From Verrucomicrobiales bacterium (lineage in GTDB: Bacteria; Verrucomicrobiota; Verrucomicrobiia; Verrucomicrobiales; V1-33): 9,078 bases of DNA. Made by a program: the position numbers and the translations under genes. Shown piece after piece: positions 1-7,178 of the stretch. The stretch spans positions 1-9,078 of the forward strand of contig JALRGB010000440.1 of the NCBI GenBank assembly GCA_023253575.1. Reading direction: 5' to 3'. The notes beneath the pieces were generated by a model. The model searched no databases. It had not been told where the DNA came from and worked only from the letters and a program-made list of their open reading frames with translations. The first letter of the stretch is position 1. Each line of letters begins with the position of its first letter.

Positions 1-950
1 TGATCTCCTCCTCGGTCATGTCCAACCATTTCCATATTATTCTGCGCACAGAGCCGCAATGGGTGGCTAGCCTGAGTGACGCCGAGGTGGCGCGGCGCTG
101 GTTGTGTGTATTTCCCGGCCCTGGCGGCCGGCGGGGGCATCCGCCGGAGGACCAGGCCATCGAAGACCTCTGTTTAGATACCAAGAAGCTGGCTCTCTGT
201 CGCTCGCGACTCTCAGACATCAGTTGGTTCATGCGGTCTCTCAACGAACCAATCGCCCGCCGCGCCAACGCCGAAGACGAGTGCACCGGCCGCTTCTGGG
301 AAGGCCGTTTCAAGTGCCGGAGGCTCGACGGCGACGCCGCCATCCTCGCGTGCATGATGTATGTCGACCTCAATCCCGTGCGCGCCGGTATGGCTACAAG
401 CCCGGAATCAAGCGACTTCACCAGCGGCCAAGACCGAATCATCGCTAACCAAGCCCGACGAAAACTCGCCCAGGCTCCCCACAACCCGACCCCCGCTCAG
501 CAAATCGCCATCGAACAGGCGAAAAAAGACGCCCAGCGCGACAATTGGCTGGTCCCTTTTGCCTCTCCAAAAATCGAGAAAGGCATTGAAAACGCCGATC
601 ACGCCGATCCTCGGTGCGAAACCAAAGGCTCGTATGCTTTTCTCGGCACCGAAAGCGCTCCCAGTTTTCTCTCGCACATGACACTCGAGAGTTATCTCGA
701 ATTGCTCGACTGGACCGGCCGCCAAATTCACACCAAAAAACGCGGCTTCATCCCCGCTCACCTACGCCCAATTCTCGAGAGGCTAAACCTCCAGGTCGAT
801 GCCTGGGTGGATAACGTCGAGAACTACGACAGCTTGTTCCGCCGTCTCGCCGCCACCCTCGGCCGGCTCCGCGAACTAGCAGGATCGCTCGGCCGGTCGT
901 GGCTCCATGGTCGAGCAGGCGCCCGTCGCCTTTATACTCAACACGCGTAG
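1..950 (+). CDS. REP-associated (Y1/RAYT-type) transposase, 5' end outside the window
   Basis: This is a HUH-type single-strand DNA transposase of the Y1_Tnp (IS200/RAYT) family. The frame is open from base 3 with no stop, so the start and about 50-60 N-terminal residues lie before the window. Numbering from the Met at 18, the metal-binding HUH motif is His4-Phe-His6 in SNHFHIIL. GRFWEGRF follows at 91-98, and MYVDLNPVRAG at 114-124 holds the probable nucleophile Tyr115. The core is followed by about 185 more residues, including YLELLDWTGRQ near 225-235 and a basic C-terminal end. I recall that long tail from Planctomycetota/Verrucomicrobiota transposases, so the 3' end looks intact. No partner gene or passenger is seen. 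Such enzymes cut and join short hairpin repeats, and a repeat cluster lies about 340 bases downstream. The family call is secure; present activity is unknown. Confidence 0.9.
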   Translation, partial: ISSSVMSNHFHIILRTEPQWVASLSDAEVARRWLCVFPGPGGRRGHPPEDQAIEDLCLDTKKLALCRSRLSDISWFMRSLNEPIARRANAEDECTGRFWEGRFKCRRLDGDAAILACMMYVDLNPVRAGMATSPESSDFTSGQDRIIANQARRKLAQAPHNPTPAQQIAIEQAKKDAQRDNWLVPFASPKIEKGIENADHADPRCETKGSYAFLGTESAPSFLSHMTLESYLELLDWTGRQIHTKKRGFIPAHLRPILERLNLQVDAWVDNVENYDSLFRRLAATLGRLRELAGSLGRSWLHGRAGARRLYTQHA

Positions 951-1263
951 AAACGGAGACGCTTAAAGCTGGAAACCCGGGCAGGCGCAACGCAACGCCA
1001 CCCAAGCGCACAGTGGCGCCCTAGAGTCGGCCCCAGCCTTTGGGAAATCCAAGGACTGCGCGCAGAGCACCCCAGCGTCAGCAGAGCGGCTGCCCATTGG
1101 CCTCCGCGGCTGCGTTTTCTGACGCCGCCGCAAGCCCGAAGTATTGTGTCCACTGGCATGACAGCACTCCCGGGGCGGCCTTCGGCTGAGCCTGCGTTGA
1201 TCAGCCTATAGCGTCAATCCGACACACCTTGGCGCCCTCCCACTCCGTTTGACTTCCACCGCA

Positions 1264-1283
1264 CGGCCGGCTACGGCCGGCTA
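1264..1283. repeat. Tandem 10-bp duplication
   Basis: CGGCCGGCTA occurs twice head to tail, at 1264-1273 and 1274-1283. The unit contains the palindrome GGCCGGC/GCCGGCC, so short hairpins are possible. It sits ten bases before the inverted copy of the TGGGTGTCT repeat. It may be just a local slippage product. Confidence 0.75.
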
Positions 1284-1292
1284 CAACGATGA

Positions 1293-1400
1293 CAGACACC
1301 CACTCTTAAGAAATCGAGGAACAATGGGTGTCTGCAAACACACGAGGGAGGAACAATGGGTGTCTACTACGACAAAAAAAGTGGGTGTCTGCAAACACGA
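1293..1400. repeat. Cluster of TGGGTGTCT repeats, one inverted and three direct
   Basis: Three direct copies share TGGGTGTCT, at 1325-1333, 1357-1365 and 1382-1390. Copies one and two agree over 18 bases, GAGGAACAATGGGTGTCT (1316-1333 and 1348-1365), with a 32-base offset. Copies one and three agree over 17 bases, TGGGTGTCTGCAAACAC (1325-1341 and 1382-1398). An inverted copy, CAGACACCCACT (1293-1304), is the exact complement of AGTGGGTGTCTG at 1380-1391, giving a 12-bp stem; it can also pair 10 bp with copy one. Each full copy contains a small GTGT-N6-ACAC foldback. All of this is read directly. Their proximity to a Y1 transposase suggests REP-like or end sequences used by such an enzyme, which is inference. 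Confidence 0.8.
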
Positions 1401-1490
1401 CACAAACGTCACACAAACACGCCACACAAGCCCCCCCTACAAACACAAGCCACCGCTGGGACTGGTCATTATCCGAGTGGAGCCGGATGA

Positions 1491-4085
1491 TCACGCGCTG
1501 ACTAAGGTACCTTCGGTGACGCCCAACTGGCTGGTGGCGCGGAGTTTTTGCCACAGGGTAGCGCCGTCATCGGCGTCGGCGAGCAGCCGTTGATAGGCCT
1601 CGAGGATGGTTCGCGTTCCGGCGGCATTTTCCCGAAGCAACTCAACCCTGAAGTGGCGTATACCATTTGTTTTTAGGTCGCTATAAAACCGAGCGCCCGT
1701 TTGCGCCTGACCGCGAAAAAGGGTATTGCGGCAACCGACATCAGCCAGCAGCGGATGCAGCTGACCGACGCGATCGCGCAGTTCAACTCGATGCTTTTCG
1801 CACGGACGGCCGCAATCGGTGTAATCGCGTCCCTTGCTCATGAACGCGGCAAAAACACAATGCTCCATATGAAACATGGGCATGTGCTGATGCAGAGTGA
1901 CTTCAAACCATGAGGCTGGCGCCCCACGCACCAAGTCAACCACCTGCGAAAGATTCAAATCGTAACTGACCGTCAGCCGCTGCAGGCCATGAGACATGAA
2001 AAAATCTGCCGTCAACGGATTGGCCACATTCAACGAGAAATCACCCACCCGCATCAAGTGCGACCGACTAGCAAAATACCGAATGGCCCCGAGATTACGG
2101 ATCAACACGCCGTCCGGCTCTGCACGCTCGATCACTTTGAAAAAACCTTCCTCGCCAGCCTTTTGAATGCGCGGCGTGGCCAGTAACAATCGAGCTCCGC
2201 CCTCCCCGGCCCGGACCAGCGCGACCGCCTCTGCCCCGCGGCGGATATCCTCGAAATCCGCATAAATCGTCCTTACTCCGCATGCCAAAGCCACTTCAAT
2301 CTGCTCCAGCGACCGGCACAGGACCGTCAACTGCGGGTCCGCCGCCGCCGCTTCCTCCGTGGCCACCGCCGCCGCCACTCGCGGCACGGCGGAAACTACA
2401 GGAGAGTTCCCAGCCGAGTCCGGCCGCACCCCCCACGGCCCGGGCATGACATCCACCAGCTCCCGCCGCATGCGATTCAACTCACTGAGCGGCAGCATGA
2501 CACCGTCCTCCACCTCGAAATGCAGGCCGGCCAGATGAAACGGCGTGCCGCCCAAACGTCCCATCTGCTCCTCAGCCACCGCCTGCGTCAGGGGCCGGGT
2601 CCGCGCCACCACCAGCGGCAGCGACGACTCAACCGCACACTGCGGCGAGGCTCCATTCGGGAAATCCGCCCCCGCCTGCACACACAACCGCTCCCCCACT
2701 CGGCCCGTCATCCGCAAAAAAACCGGTACCCGCCCGGGTGCACTGCCCACTCCGGCAAACGTCGATCGCAACTCAGCATTCAATCGAGGATCGTCTGTCT
2801 TAAAAACCCGCGTGCCCGGCATCACACGCTCCGGATTCACCGGCGCCCGCCGATCGAAATACAACCGATTTTGATCGAGCTGGAAAATACGCCCACCCAT
2901 CTCGCTGTCGGTATCAGCCGGATTTTCGAAAACCACTCCATCACCGGCCATGACTGGAGCCACCAGACGGAGCTCCACCCAGTCCGTCCCGGTTCGCACC
3001 ACTGTGCCCAGCAAGGCCCCACGCTTTTTGCCGTAACGGGCATGCACCAATTCTTGATGGTTTACTCCGTGCATCCAGCCGGTGGAAAGCCCGCGCGAAA
3101 ATGCCATTTCCAGTTCATAACGAAGACGTTCCGCCGCCGGCTGCTCCCCGGCCGCCGCTAATGATTTGGGTGGCACGGACGCTGTGGGCGGCTCAGCGGC
3201 GACCCCCGACTCCCGCTTCGAAGTAGCAGCGGCGGTCGCGGCGTCGATGGCGGCCCGATAGGCGCGGGTGACGGAAGCGACGTATTCTGGGGTTTTGAGG
3301 CGTCCCTCGATTTTGAAGCTTCTGACGCCGGCGTTGATCAGGCTGGGGATTTCGTTGATAGCGGCGAGGTCTTGTGGGGAGAGCAGGTAGCGCTGATCAC
3401 CGAGGTCGCGGATCTCGCCATCGACGACCAGCTGGTAGGGCATGCGACAGGCTTGAGCGCATTCACCTCGATTGGCGCTGCGTTGGCCGAGGGCTTCGCT
3501 GGTCAAGCATTGGCCGGAGTAGGCGACGCACAGGGCCCCATGGACAAAGACCTCGAGGGGCACGCCGTGAGCGGCGGCAGCCGAATCGGCAGCGGCGAAT
3601 TTTTTTAATTCGCGCAGGCTGAGTTCGCGGGCGAGGACGGCGCGATCGAGCCCGAGGCCGGCATCGATAAACTGCAGTCCCTCCGGCGACGTCAGGGTCA
3701 TCTGGGTGCTGGCGTGGATTTCCAAGCGGGGTGCGACGGCTCTGGCCATGCGAATGAGGCCGAGGTCTTGGACGATGATGGCGTCGACCCCGGCTGCCTG
3801 CAGGAGGCGCAGCTGGTCTGCCGCCTCTTCCAGCTCGCGGGTGAAGATGAGTGTGTTCATGGCCACGAACCCTCTCACTCCATGCTGATGAAGGAATTCC
3901 ATCAGACTAGGCAGGTCATCGTCTGAAAAATTACCAGCCCGGAGACGCGCATTAAATTTCTGCAATCCAAAGTAGATAGCGTCGGCGCCATTGGCCACGG
4001 CGGCGCGGGCGCACTCCCACGTTCCGGCTGGGGAGAGCAATTCCAGCGGGGGCGAGCGATGGGAGGATGGTGATAGGTCAGACAT
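1491..4085 (-). CDS. U32-family (RlhA/TrhP-like) protein with two cysteine clusters
   Basis: The product has 864 residues. Residues 13-285 form a U32 TIM-barrel module: LELLSPAG, an NARLRAGNFSDDDL segment, IHASTQ, and the U32 signature EVFVHGALCVAYSGQC. Cys186, Cys193, Cys209 and Cys213 are placed as in U32 proteins that bind [4Fe-4S]. An Ala/Pro-rich linker (285-320) leads to a DUF3656-like region (about 322-550: FSRGLSTGW, GKKRGALLG, MAGDGVVF). A second Ala-rich linker leads to a second U32-like half (585-830) with Cys743, Cys758, Cys762 and Cys785. E. coli RlhA (about 650 residues, 23S rRNA C2501 hydroxylation) and TrhP (tRNA U34 hydroxylation) are relatives, so RNA hydroxylation is likelier than proteolysis. 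The exact substrate is unknown. The ATG at 4083-4085 puts LELLSPAG near the N-terminus as in relatives; no clear ribosome site is seen. Third-position base use changes near 3170 and 1620. Confidence 0.92.
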   Translation of the reverse strand: MSDLSPSSHRSPPLELLSPAGTWECARAAVANGADAIYFGLQKFNARLRAGNFSDDDLPSLMEFLHQHGVRGFVAMNTLIFTRELEEAADQLRLLQAAGVDAIIVQDLGLIRMARAVAPRLEIHASTQMTLTSPEGLQFIDAGLGLDRAVLARELSLRELKKFAAADSAAAAHGVPLEVFVHGALCVAYSGQCLTSEALGQRSANRGECAQACRMPYQLVVDGEIRDLGDQRYLLSPQDLAAINEIPSLINAGVRSFKIEGRLKTPEYVASVTRAYRAAIDAATAAATSKRESGVAAEPPTASVPPKSLAAAGEQPAAERLRYELEMAFSRGLSTGWMHGVNHQELVHARYGKKRGALLGTVVRTGTDWVELRLVAPVMAGDGVVFENPADTDSEMGGRIFQLDQNRLYFDRRAPVNPERVMPGTRVFKTDDPRLNAELRSTFAGVGSAPGRVPVFLRMTGRVGERLCVQAGADFPNGASPQCAVESSLPLVVARTRPLTQAVAEEQMGRLGGTPFHLAGLHFEVEDGVMLPLSELNRMRRELVDVMPGPWGVRPDSAGNSPVVSAVPRVAAAVATEEAAAADPQLTVLCRSLEQIEVALACGVRTIYADFEDIRRGAEAVALVRAGEGGARLLLATPRIQKAGEEGFFKVIERAEPDGVLIRNLGAIRYFASRSHLMRVGDFSLNVANPLTADFFMSHGLQRLTVSYDLNLSQVVDLVRGAPASWFEVTLHQHMPMFHMEHCVFAAFMSKGRDYTDCGRPCEKHRVELRDRVGQLHPLLADVGCRNTLFRGQAQTGARFYSDLKTNGIRHFRVELLRENAAGTRTILEAYQRLLADADDGATLWQKLRATSQLGVTEGTLVSA

Positions 4086-4225
4086 GCGAGTGACGACTCT
4101 ACGCCAGATTCCCGCGTCGTGCGAATCCTGTAGAGCGGGGATGGTGGCCGCGCACCGCCTTCGGACCGCTCAAATCGTGGTGGGTGCGCGCTTGCGTGGA
4201 GGCGGCCACACAGCCTCACTGGGGC
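4086..4225. promoter_or_regulatory. Divergent intergenic region between the U32 gene and fbp
   Basis: The two genes start back to back within 140 bases, so promoters for both should lie here. The sequence is GC-rich, and I cannot find a convincing -35/-10 pair or operator on either strand. The only near-Shine-Dalgarno stretch for fbp is CTGGGGC just before the ATG at 4226. If the alternative GTG at 4184 is the true fbp start, the shared region shrinks to 98 bases. Confidence 0.4.
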
Positions 4226-6160
4226 ATGCCCCCGACCCCGCTTGCCCGACTGAAGATTTTGGCTGATTCCGTGCCAACGGCGCGGGCCGCTCTGGCGGAA
4301 GCGGCCTTGCTGCGCGCCAAGTGCCGGCTGCCCAAGGGCGTGATCCATGTCATCAGCGATGTTCATGGGGAAGACGGGAAATTACGCCATGTCATCAACA
4401 ATGCTTCCGGCAGTCTGCGGCCGTTAGTGGAATCCATCTTCAACGGCCGTCTCTCGACCACCGAACAACGTCAGCTCCTCGCTCTTATCTATTACCCTCG
4501 CGAGGTCATGCGCACCCGCCCCGAACTGGCTATTCCCACCATCCGCGGACCATGGGTTCGCACCACCCTGCGCCAGCTCTTCGAAATCATCCGCCGTCAG
4601 GCCGGCGCCTATCCGCGCGAGGAACTCCGCAGCCGCATGGTCGAAGATTACCGCCACCTCTACCGCGAATTGCTGGTCGAACCTCACAGCGGCCGCCCGC
4701 TGAGCTACGTCGACGAAATGCTCGCTTTATTGACTGCGCATGAAGCCGACCTTGATGCCGTGCATCATGCCTGCCGCCTTGTGCGCACGCTGGCCGTAAG
4801 TGAAATCATTGTCGCGGGCGACCTTGGCGACCGTGGCCCGCGGATCGACCGGGTTATCGAGTTTCTCAAGCAACAGCCGAAGGTCGCTCTGGTCTGGGGC
4901 AACCATGATGTGACCTGGATGGGGGCCTGCCTTGGGCATGAAGCCTTAATTGCCACTGTTTTGCGCATGTCACTGCGTTACCAGCGACTCTGGCAGCTGG
5001 AGGAGGGATATGGCATCATTCTCAGTCCGCTGGAGAAACTCGCCCGGGACGTGTACGGCACGGATCCCGCTGAACGATTTCTGCCACACGGCGAGGGCGG
5101 ACTGCGCTCCTCCCTTCAAGTCGCGCGCATGCACAAAGCGGCCACGCTTCTCGAGCTCAAGCTCACCGAACAAATGATCCGCCGTCATCCGGAGTGGGGC
5201 ATGGACGACCGCCTGATCCTTGATAAAATCAATTTGCGTGACGGCACCGTCCTTCTCGAAGGGGTCGCTCACCCGCTCCTTGACACTCATTTCCCCACCC
5301 TCGACCCCCGGCATGCCACCGACCTGAGTGCCGACGAACGGCGGTGTCTCGACCGTTTGCGCGAATCCTTCATGCACAGTCCGCGGCTCTGGGAGCATAT
5401 GAGCTGGGTGGTGCGCCATGGGGCCATGGTCACCCGGCGCGATCACGTCGCCATTTTCCACGCCTGCGTGCCGGTCGACGCCGCCGGCACCCCGCTGAGC
5501 GTGGAAATCGAAGGCCGCCCGCGTGCTGGACGCGCCTTATTTGAGGCCCTTGAGGGACTGGTACGCCGCGCCTATCGCAAGACCGCCTCCCATGCCGACA
5601 CCGACGCCGACTGGTTCTGGTGGATGTGGGCGGGACCGCGATCGCCGCTATTCGGCAAAGACCGGATGACCACCTTCGAACGGTATTTTATCAAAGACCC
5701 CGCCACCCATCGCGAAACAAAAAACCCCTACTTCCAGATGATCAATGACGCCGACTTCACCCGACAGATCGCGCGTGAAATGGGGGTCACATCTCAACAG
5801 CCCCTCGTCGTCAACGGTCATGTGCCGGTCCAGCCGGAAAAAGGTGAACGACCCGTCAAACACGGCGGCAATGCTGTCACCATCGATGGTGCCTTCTCTC
5901 AAGTCTATGGCGACCGCGGCTACACCCTCGTCTTGTCGTCCGAACGCGTGGCCCTTGCCGAACACCATCATTTCGAATCCGTCGAAGAAGTCATTCAAAA
6001 TGATGCTGATATCGTACCCACCGTCACCACTGTGTGCGAATACCCGCAGCCACGCCTCGTCGCCGACACAGAAGAAGGAGATGAGCTATCGGCTCGCGCC
6101 GACGCTTTGGAAGAACTCGTGGTCGCCTACCGCGACGGACTGCTGCGTGAACGAACGTAG
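4226..6160 (+). CDS. fbp: Fructose-1,6-bisphosphatase, class III
   Basis: It hydrolyses fructose 1,6-bisphosphate to fructose 6-phosphate and phosphate, the committed step of gluconeogenesis, in the cytoplasm. From the ATG at 4226 it has 644 residues, close to the roughly 670 of Bacillus subtilis Fbp, which it resembles along its whole length. Metallophosphatase motifs occur in order: SDVHGE (44-49), GDLGDRG (198-204), WGNHD (224-228) and NGHVPV (530-535). The class III hallmarks LIYYPRE and WGNHDVTWMGA are present too. An in-frame GTG at 4184 would add 14 residues (MRACVEAATQPHWG) that look unlike the family, so I prefer the ATG, though its ribosome site is weak. It diverges from the U32 gene and appears monocistronic. 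Class III enzymes are best known from Firmicutes but also occur elsewhere. No catalytic motif is missing and no frameshift is seen. Confidence 0.96.
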   Translation: MPPTPLARLKILADSVPTARAALAEAALLRAKCRLPKGVIHVISDVHGEDGKLRHVINNASGSLRPLVESIFNGRLSTTEQRQLLALIYYPREVMRTRPELAIPTIRGPWVRTTLRQLFEIIRRQAGAYPREELRSRMVEDYRHLYRELLVEPHSGRPLSYVDEMLALLTAHEADLDAVHHACRLVRTLAVSEIIVAGDLGDRGPRIDRVIEFLKQQPKVALVWGNHDVTWMGACLGHEALIATVLRMSLRYQRLWQLEEGYGIILSPLEKLARDVYGTDPAERFLPHGEGGLRSSLQVARMHKAATLLELKLTEQMIRRHPEWGMDDRLILDKINLRDGTVLLEGVAHPLLDTHFPTLDPRHATDLSADERRCLDRLRESFMHSPRLWEHMSWVVRHGAMVTRRDHVAIFHACVPVDAAGTPLSVEIEGRPRAGRALFEALEGLVRRAYRKTASHADTDADWFWWMWAGPRSPLFGKDRMTTFERYFIKDPATHRETKNPYFQMINDADFTRQIAREMGVTSQQPLVVNGHVPVQPEKGERPVKHGGNAVTIDGAFSQVYGDRGYTLVLSSERVALAEHHHFESVEEVIQNDADIVPTVTTVCEYPQPRLVADTEEGDELSARADALEELVVAYRDGLLRERT

Positions 6161-6198
6161 CTCACCGGCTCCCGGCACCAGCGAACACACCGCATAAA

Positions 6199-6233
6199 AA
6201 TCCCGCGACCAGCCAAGAGCGGATCGCGGGATT
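6199..6233 (-). terminator. Intrinsic terminator of the Ala/Lys-rich protein gene
   Basis: AATCCCGCGA (6199-6208) and TCGCGGGATT (6224-6233) form a perfect 10-bp stem around a 15-base loop. Read on the minus strand, the stem is followed directly by a T-run (the A-run at 6196-6200 on the plus strand), which makes it a classical intrinsic terminator for the gene ending at 6290. The plus-strand side has no T-run, so it would serve the convergent fbp only as a weak stop. Confidence 0.8.
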
Positions 6234-6289
6234 CATGAAGGATGTACTCACTTAGACCGCAACGCTCGTCGCGCCAGCGGTCCGTGACC

Positions 6290-7051
6290 CTAGCTCTTGC
6301 CAACCACAGCAGACTTGGCGGCTTTCGCTTTGGCGGCCGGCTTGGCTGTTGCCACTTTGGTCGTCTTGGCCGGGCTTTTGGCAGAGGCGGCTTTCGCCAG
6401 TGACGGTTGCGCCTCCACGGATGCTTCGGCCTTGGTTTTGACTGCCGCGGGTTTCTTCGCGGCTGGCTTCGCCTCGGCGGCCGTTGTTTTAGCTGGAGCG
6501 GTTTTCGCCTTCACTGCACCCGCTGGCGCCTTAGCCGCGACGGCGGTCGCCTTAGCCGCGACGGCGGTCGCCTTAGCTGCGACGGCGGTCGCTTTAGCCA
6601 CGACAGCGGCTTCTGTGGCAGCGGCTTTCGCGGCGGCCGCAGTAGCGGCGGTAGCGGCCTTGACGGCAGCGCGTTCGGCGGCGGCTTCTGCTTCTTCTTC
6701 CGCTTTCACGGCGGCCTGAGCGGCAGCCATGATCGGACTCATCATGGGTTTTGGTTGATTCACGCTGGCGGCGGATTTGATTCCGGCCAGACCGCGATAT
6801 GTTTTCATGACTTTTTCCACCAAATTCCGACCGACAAGATTCTGCAGTTTCTCGTAGGCCCGCAGACGCAGCATTTCTTCACCACCGCTGACCGCATTGC
6901 GCTTTTTCAGGTTCTCATAGACCAAGCCGAAAAGTTCGTTGAATTCGTATACTTTGGGGATCGAGAGCACGTTCACCAATTCATCGGTTACGTGATCAGG
7001 AATCCTCCGCGAGAAACGAGTCCGGCGGGTTGGGGTGGTCGAAGTTGCCAT
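6290..7051 (-). CDS. Unknown protein with histone-H1-like Ala/Lys-rich tail
   Basis: The product has 253 residues in two contrasting parts. Residues 1-92 are compositionally normal and probably helical, starting with a basic patch (TRRTRFSRRIP) and holding YEFNELFGLVYENLKKRN and a LRLRAYEKLQNLVG segment. I do not recognise this domain. Residues 108-150 are an Ala/Glu-rich helix-like stretch, and 150-253 are almost only Ala, Lys, Thr, Val and Pro, with KPAA/KSPAK motifs like bacterial histone-H1-like tails or AlgP. Three exact VAAKATA heptads come from a 21-bp tandem repeat. Inference: a nucleic-acid-binding or nucleoid-associated protein, the tail binding non-specifically. The ATG at 7049-7051 lies behind a possible -10 but no clear Shine-Dalgarno. 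The plus-strand frame over it (6407-7057) is a shadow. It has its own terminator. Confidence 0.8.
   Translation of the reverse strand: MATSTTPTRRTRFSRRIPDHVTDELVNVLSIPKVYEFNELFGLVYENLKKRNAVSGGEEMLRLRAYEKLQNLVGRNLVEKVMKTYRGLAGIKSAASVNQPKPMMSPIMAAAQAAVKAEEEAEAAAERAAVKAATAATAAAAKAAATEAAVVAKATAVAAKATAVAAKATAVAAKAPAGAVKAKTAPAKTTAAEAKPAAKKPAAVKTKAEASVEAQPSLAKAASAKSPAKTTKVATAKPAAKAKAAKSAVVGKS
6528..6611. repeat. 21-bp tandem repeat in the Ala/Lys-tail coding region
   Basis: Three near-identical 21-base units lie at 6528-6548, 6549-6569 and 6570-6590; the first two are identical and the third differs by one base. A more diverged fourth lies at 6591-6611. Each unit encodes the heptad VAAKATA on the minus strand, so copy-number change would lengthen or shorten the tail in frame. 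Confidence 0.9.
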
Positions 7052-7062
7052 AGGTAAGGATG

Positions 7063-7068
7063 AGTATA
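7063..7068 (-). promoter_or_regulatory. Possible -10 element for the Ala/Lys-rich protein gene
   Basis: TATACT on the minus strand lies 11 bases before the ATG at 7051. No good -35 is found at 16-18 bases; the best, TGTCGC at 18, is poor. If real, the transcript would begin about five bases before the ATG, giving a nearly leaderless message, which fits the absence of a Shine-Dalgarno. Confidence 0.25.
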
Positions 7069-7178
7069 CGTTAAAATGTCGTTTTCGCGACAGTTTTCCC
7101 CAATACCTTGGATTATTTTCTCAGTGCTGCGACAGCCAGACGCTGAGGCGACGTCAGAAAAAATCTCACTGTCAGCAC

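Larger units (their letters stand above)
951..1490. other. Intergenic stretch with repeats and no convincing gene
   Basis: Five hundred and forty bases separate the transposase stop from the stop of the U32 gene. Short frames exist (for example 938-1159 on the minus strand and 1249-1593 on the plus strand), but their translations are Arg/Pro/Ser-rich or Thr/His-rich, with no recognisable motif or ribosome site. The left part (951-1250) is GC-rich and featureless to me. The right part holds a 10-base tandem duplication at 1264-1283, the TGGGTGTCT repeat cluster at 1293-1400, and a C/A-rich, G-poor tract from about 1389 to 1455. A weak 5-bp hairpin (1471-1475 with 1484-1488) lies just past the U32 stop but has no T-run, so it is not a convincing terminator. 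Confidence 0.7.

Noticed and set aside
1374..1391. Intrinsic terminator for the U32 gene (T7 run on the minus strand at 1374-1380)
   Set aside because: The foldback before it is only GTGT/ACAC, four pairs, separated from the T-run by CCAC; too weak to call.
1293..1400. CRISPR array
   Set aside because: Repeat spacing is irregular (32 then 25 bases), one copy is inverted, the repeats are short, and no cas gene is present.
2520..3161. Plus-strand 213-residue frame inside the U32 gene
   Set aside because: His/Arg/Pro-rich antisense shadow without motifs; the minus strand encodes recognisable U32/DUF3656 sequence throughout.
4184..4225. GTG at 4184 as the fbp start
   Set aside because: The 14 added residues do not look like the family N-terminus and no ribosome site precedes the GTG; it remains possible but is less likely than the ATG at 4226.
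3902..4366. Minus-strand 154-residue frame across the divergent region
   Set aside because: It overlaps the starts of two well-supported genes in other frames and reads as low-information Arg/Pro-rich sequence.
6407..7057. Plus-strand Gly-rich 216-residue frame opposite the Ala/Lys protein
   Set aside because: Its Gly/Asp-rich repeats are the complement of the Ala/Lys codons; the minus strand has a normal N-terminal domain, a -10-like box and its own terminator.
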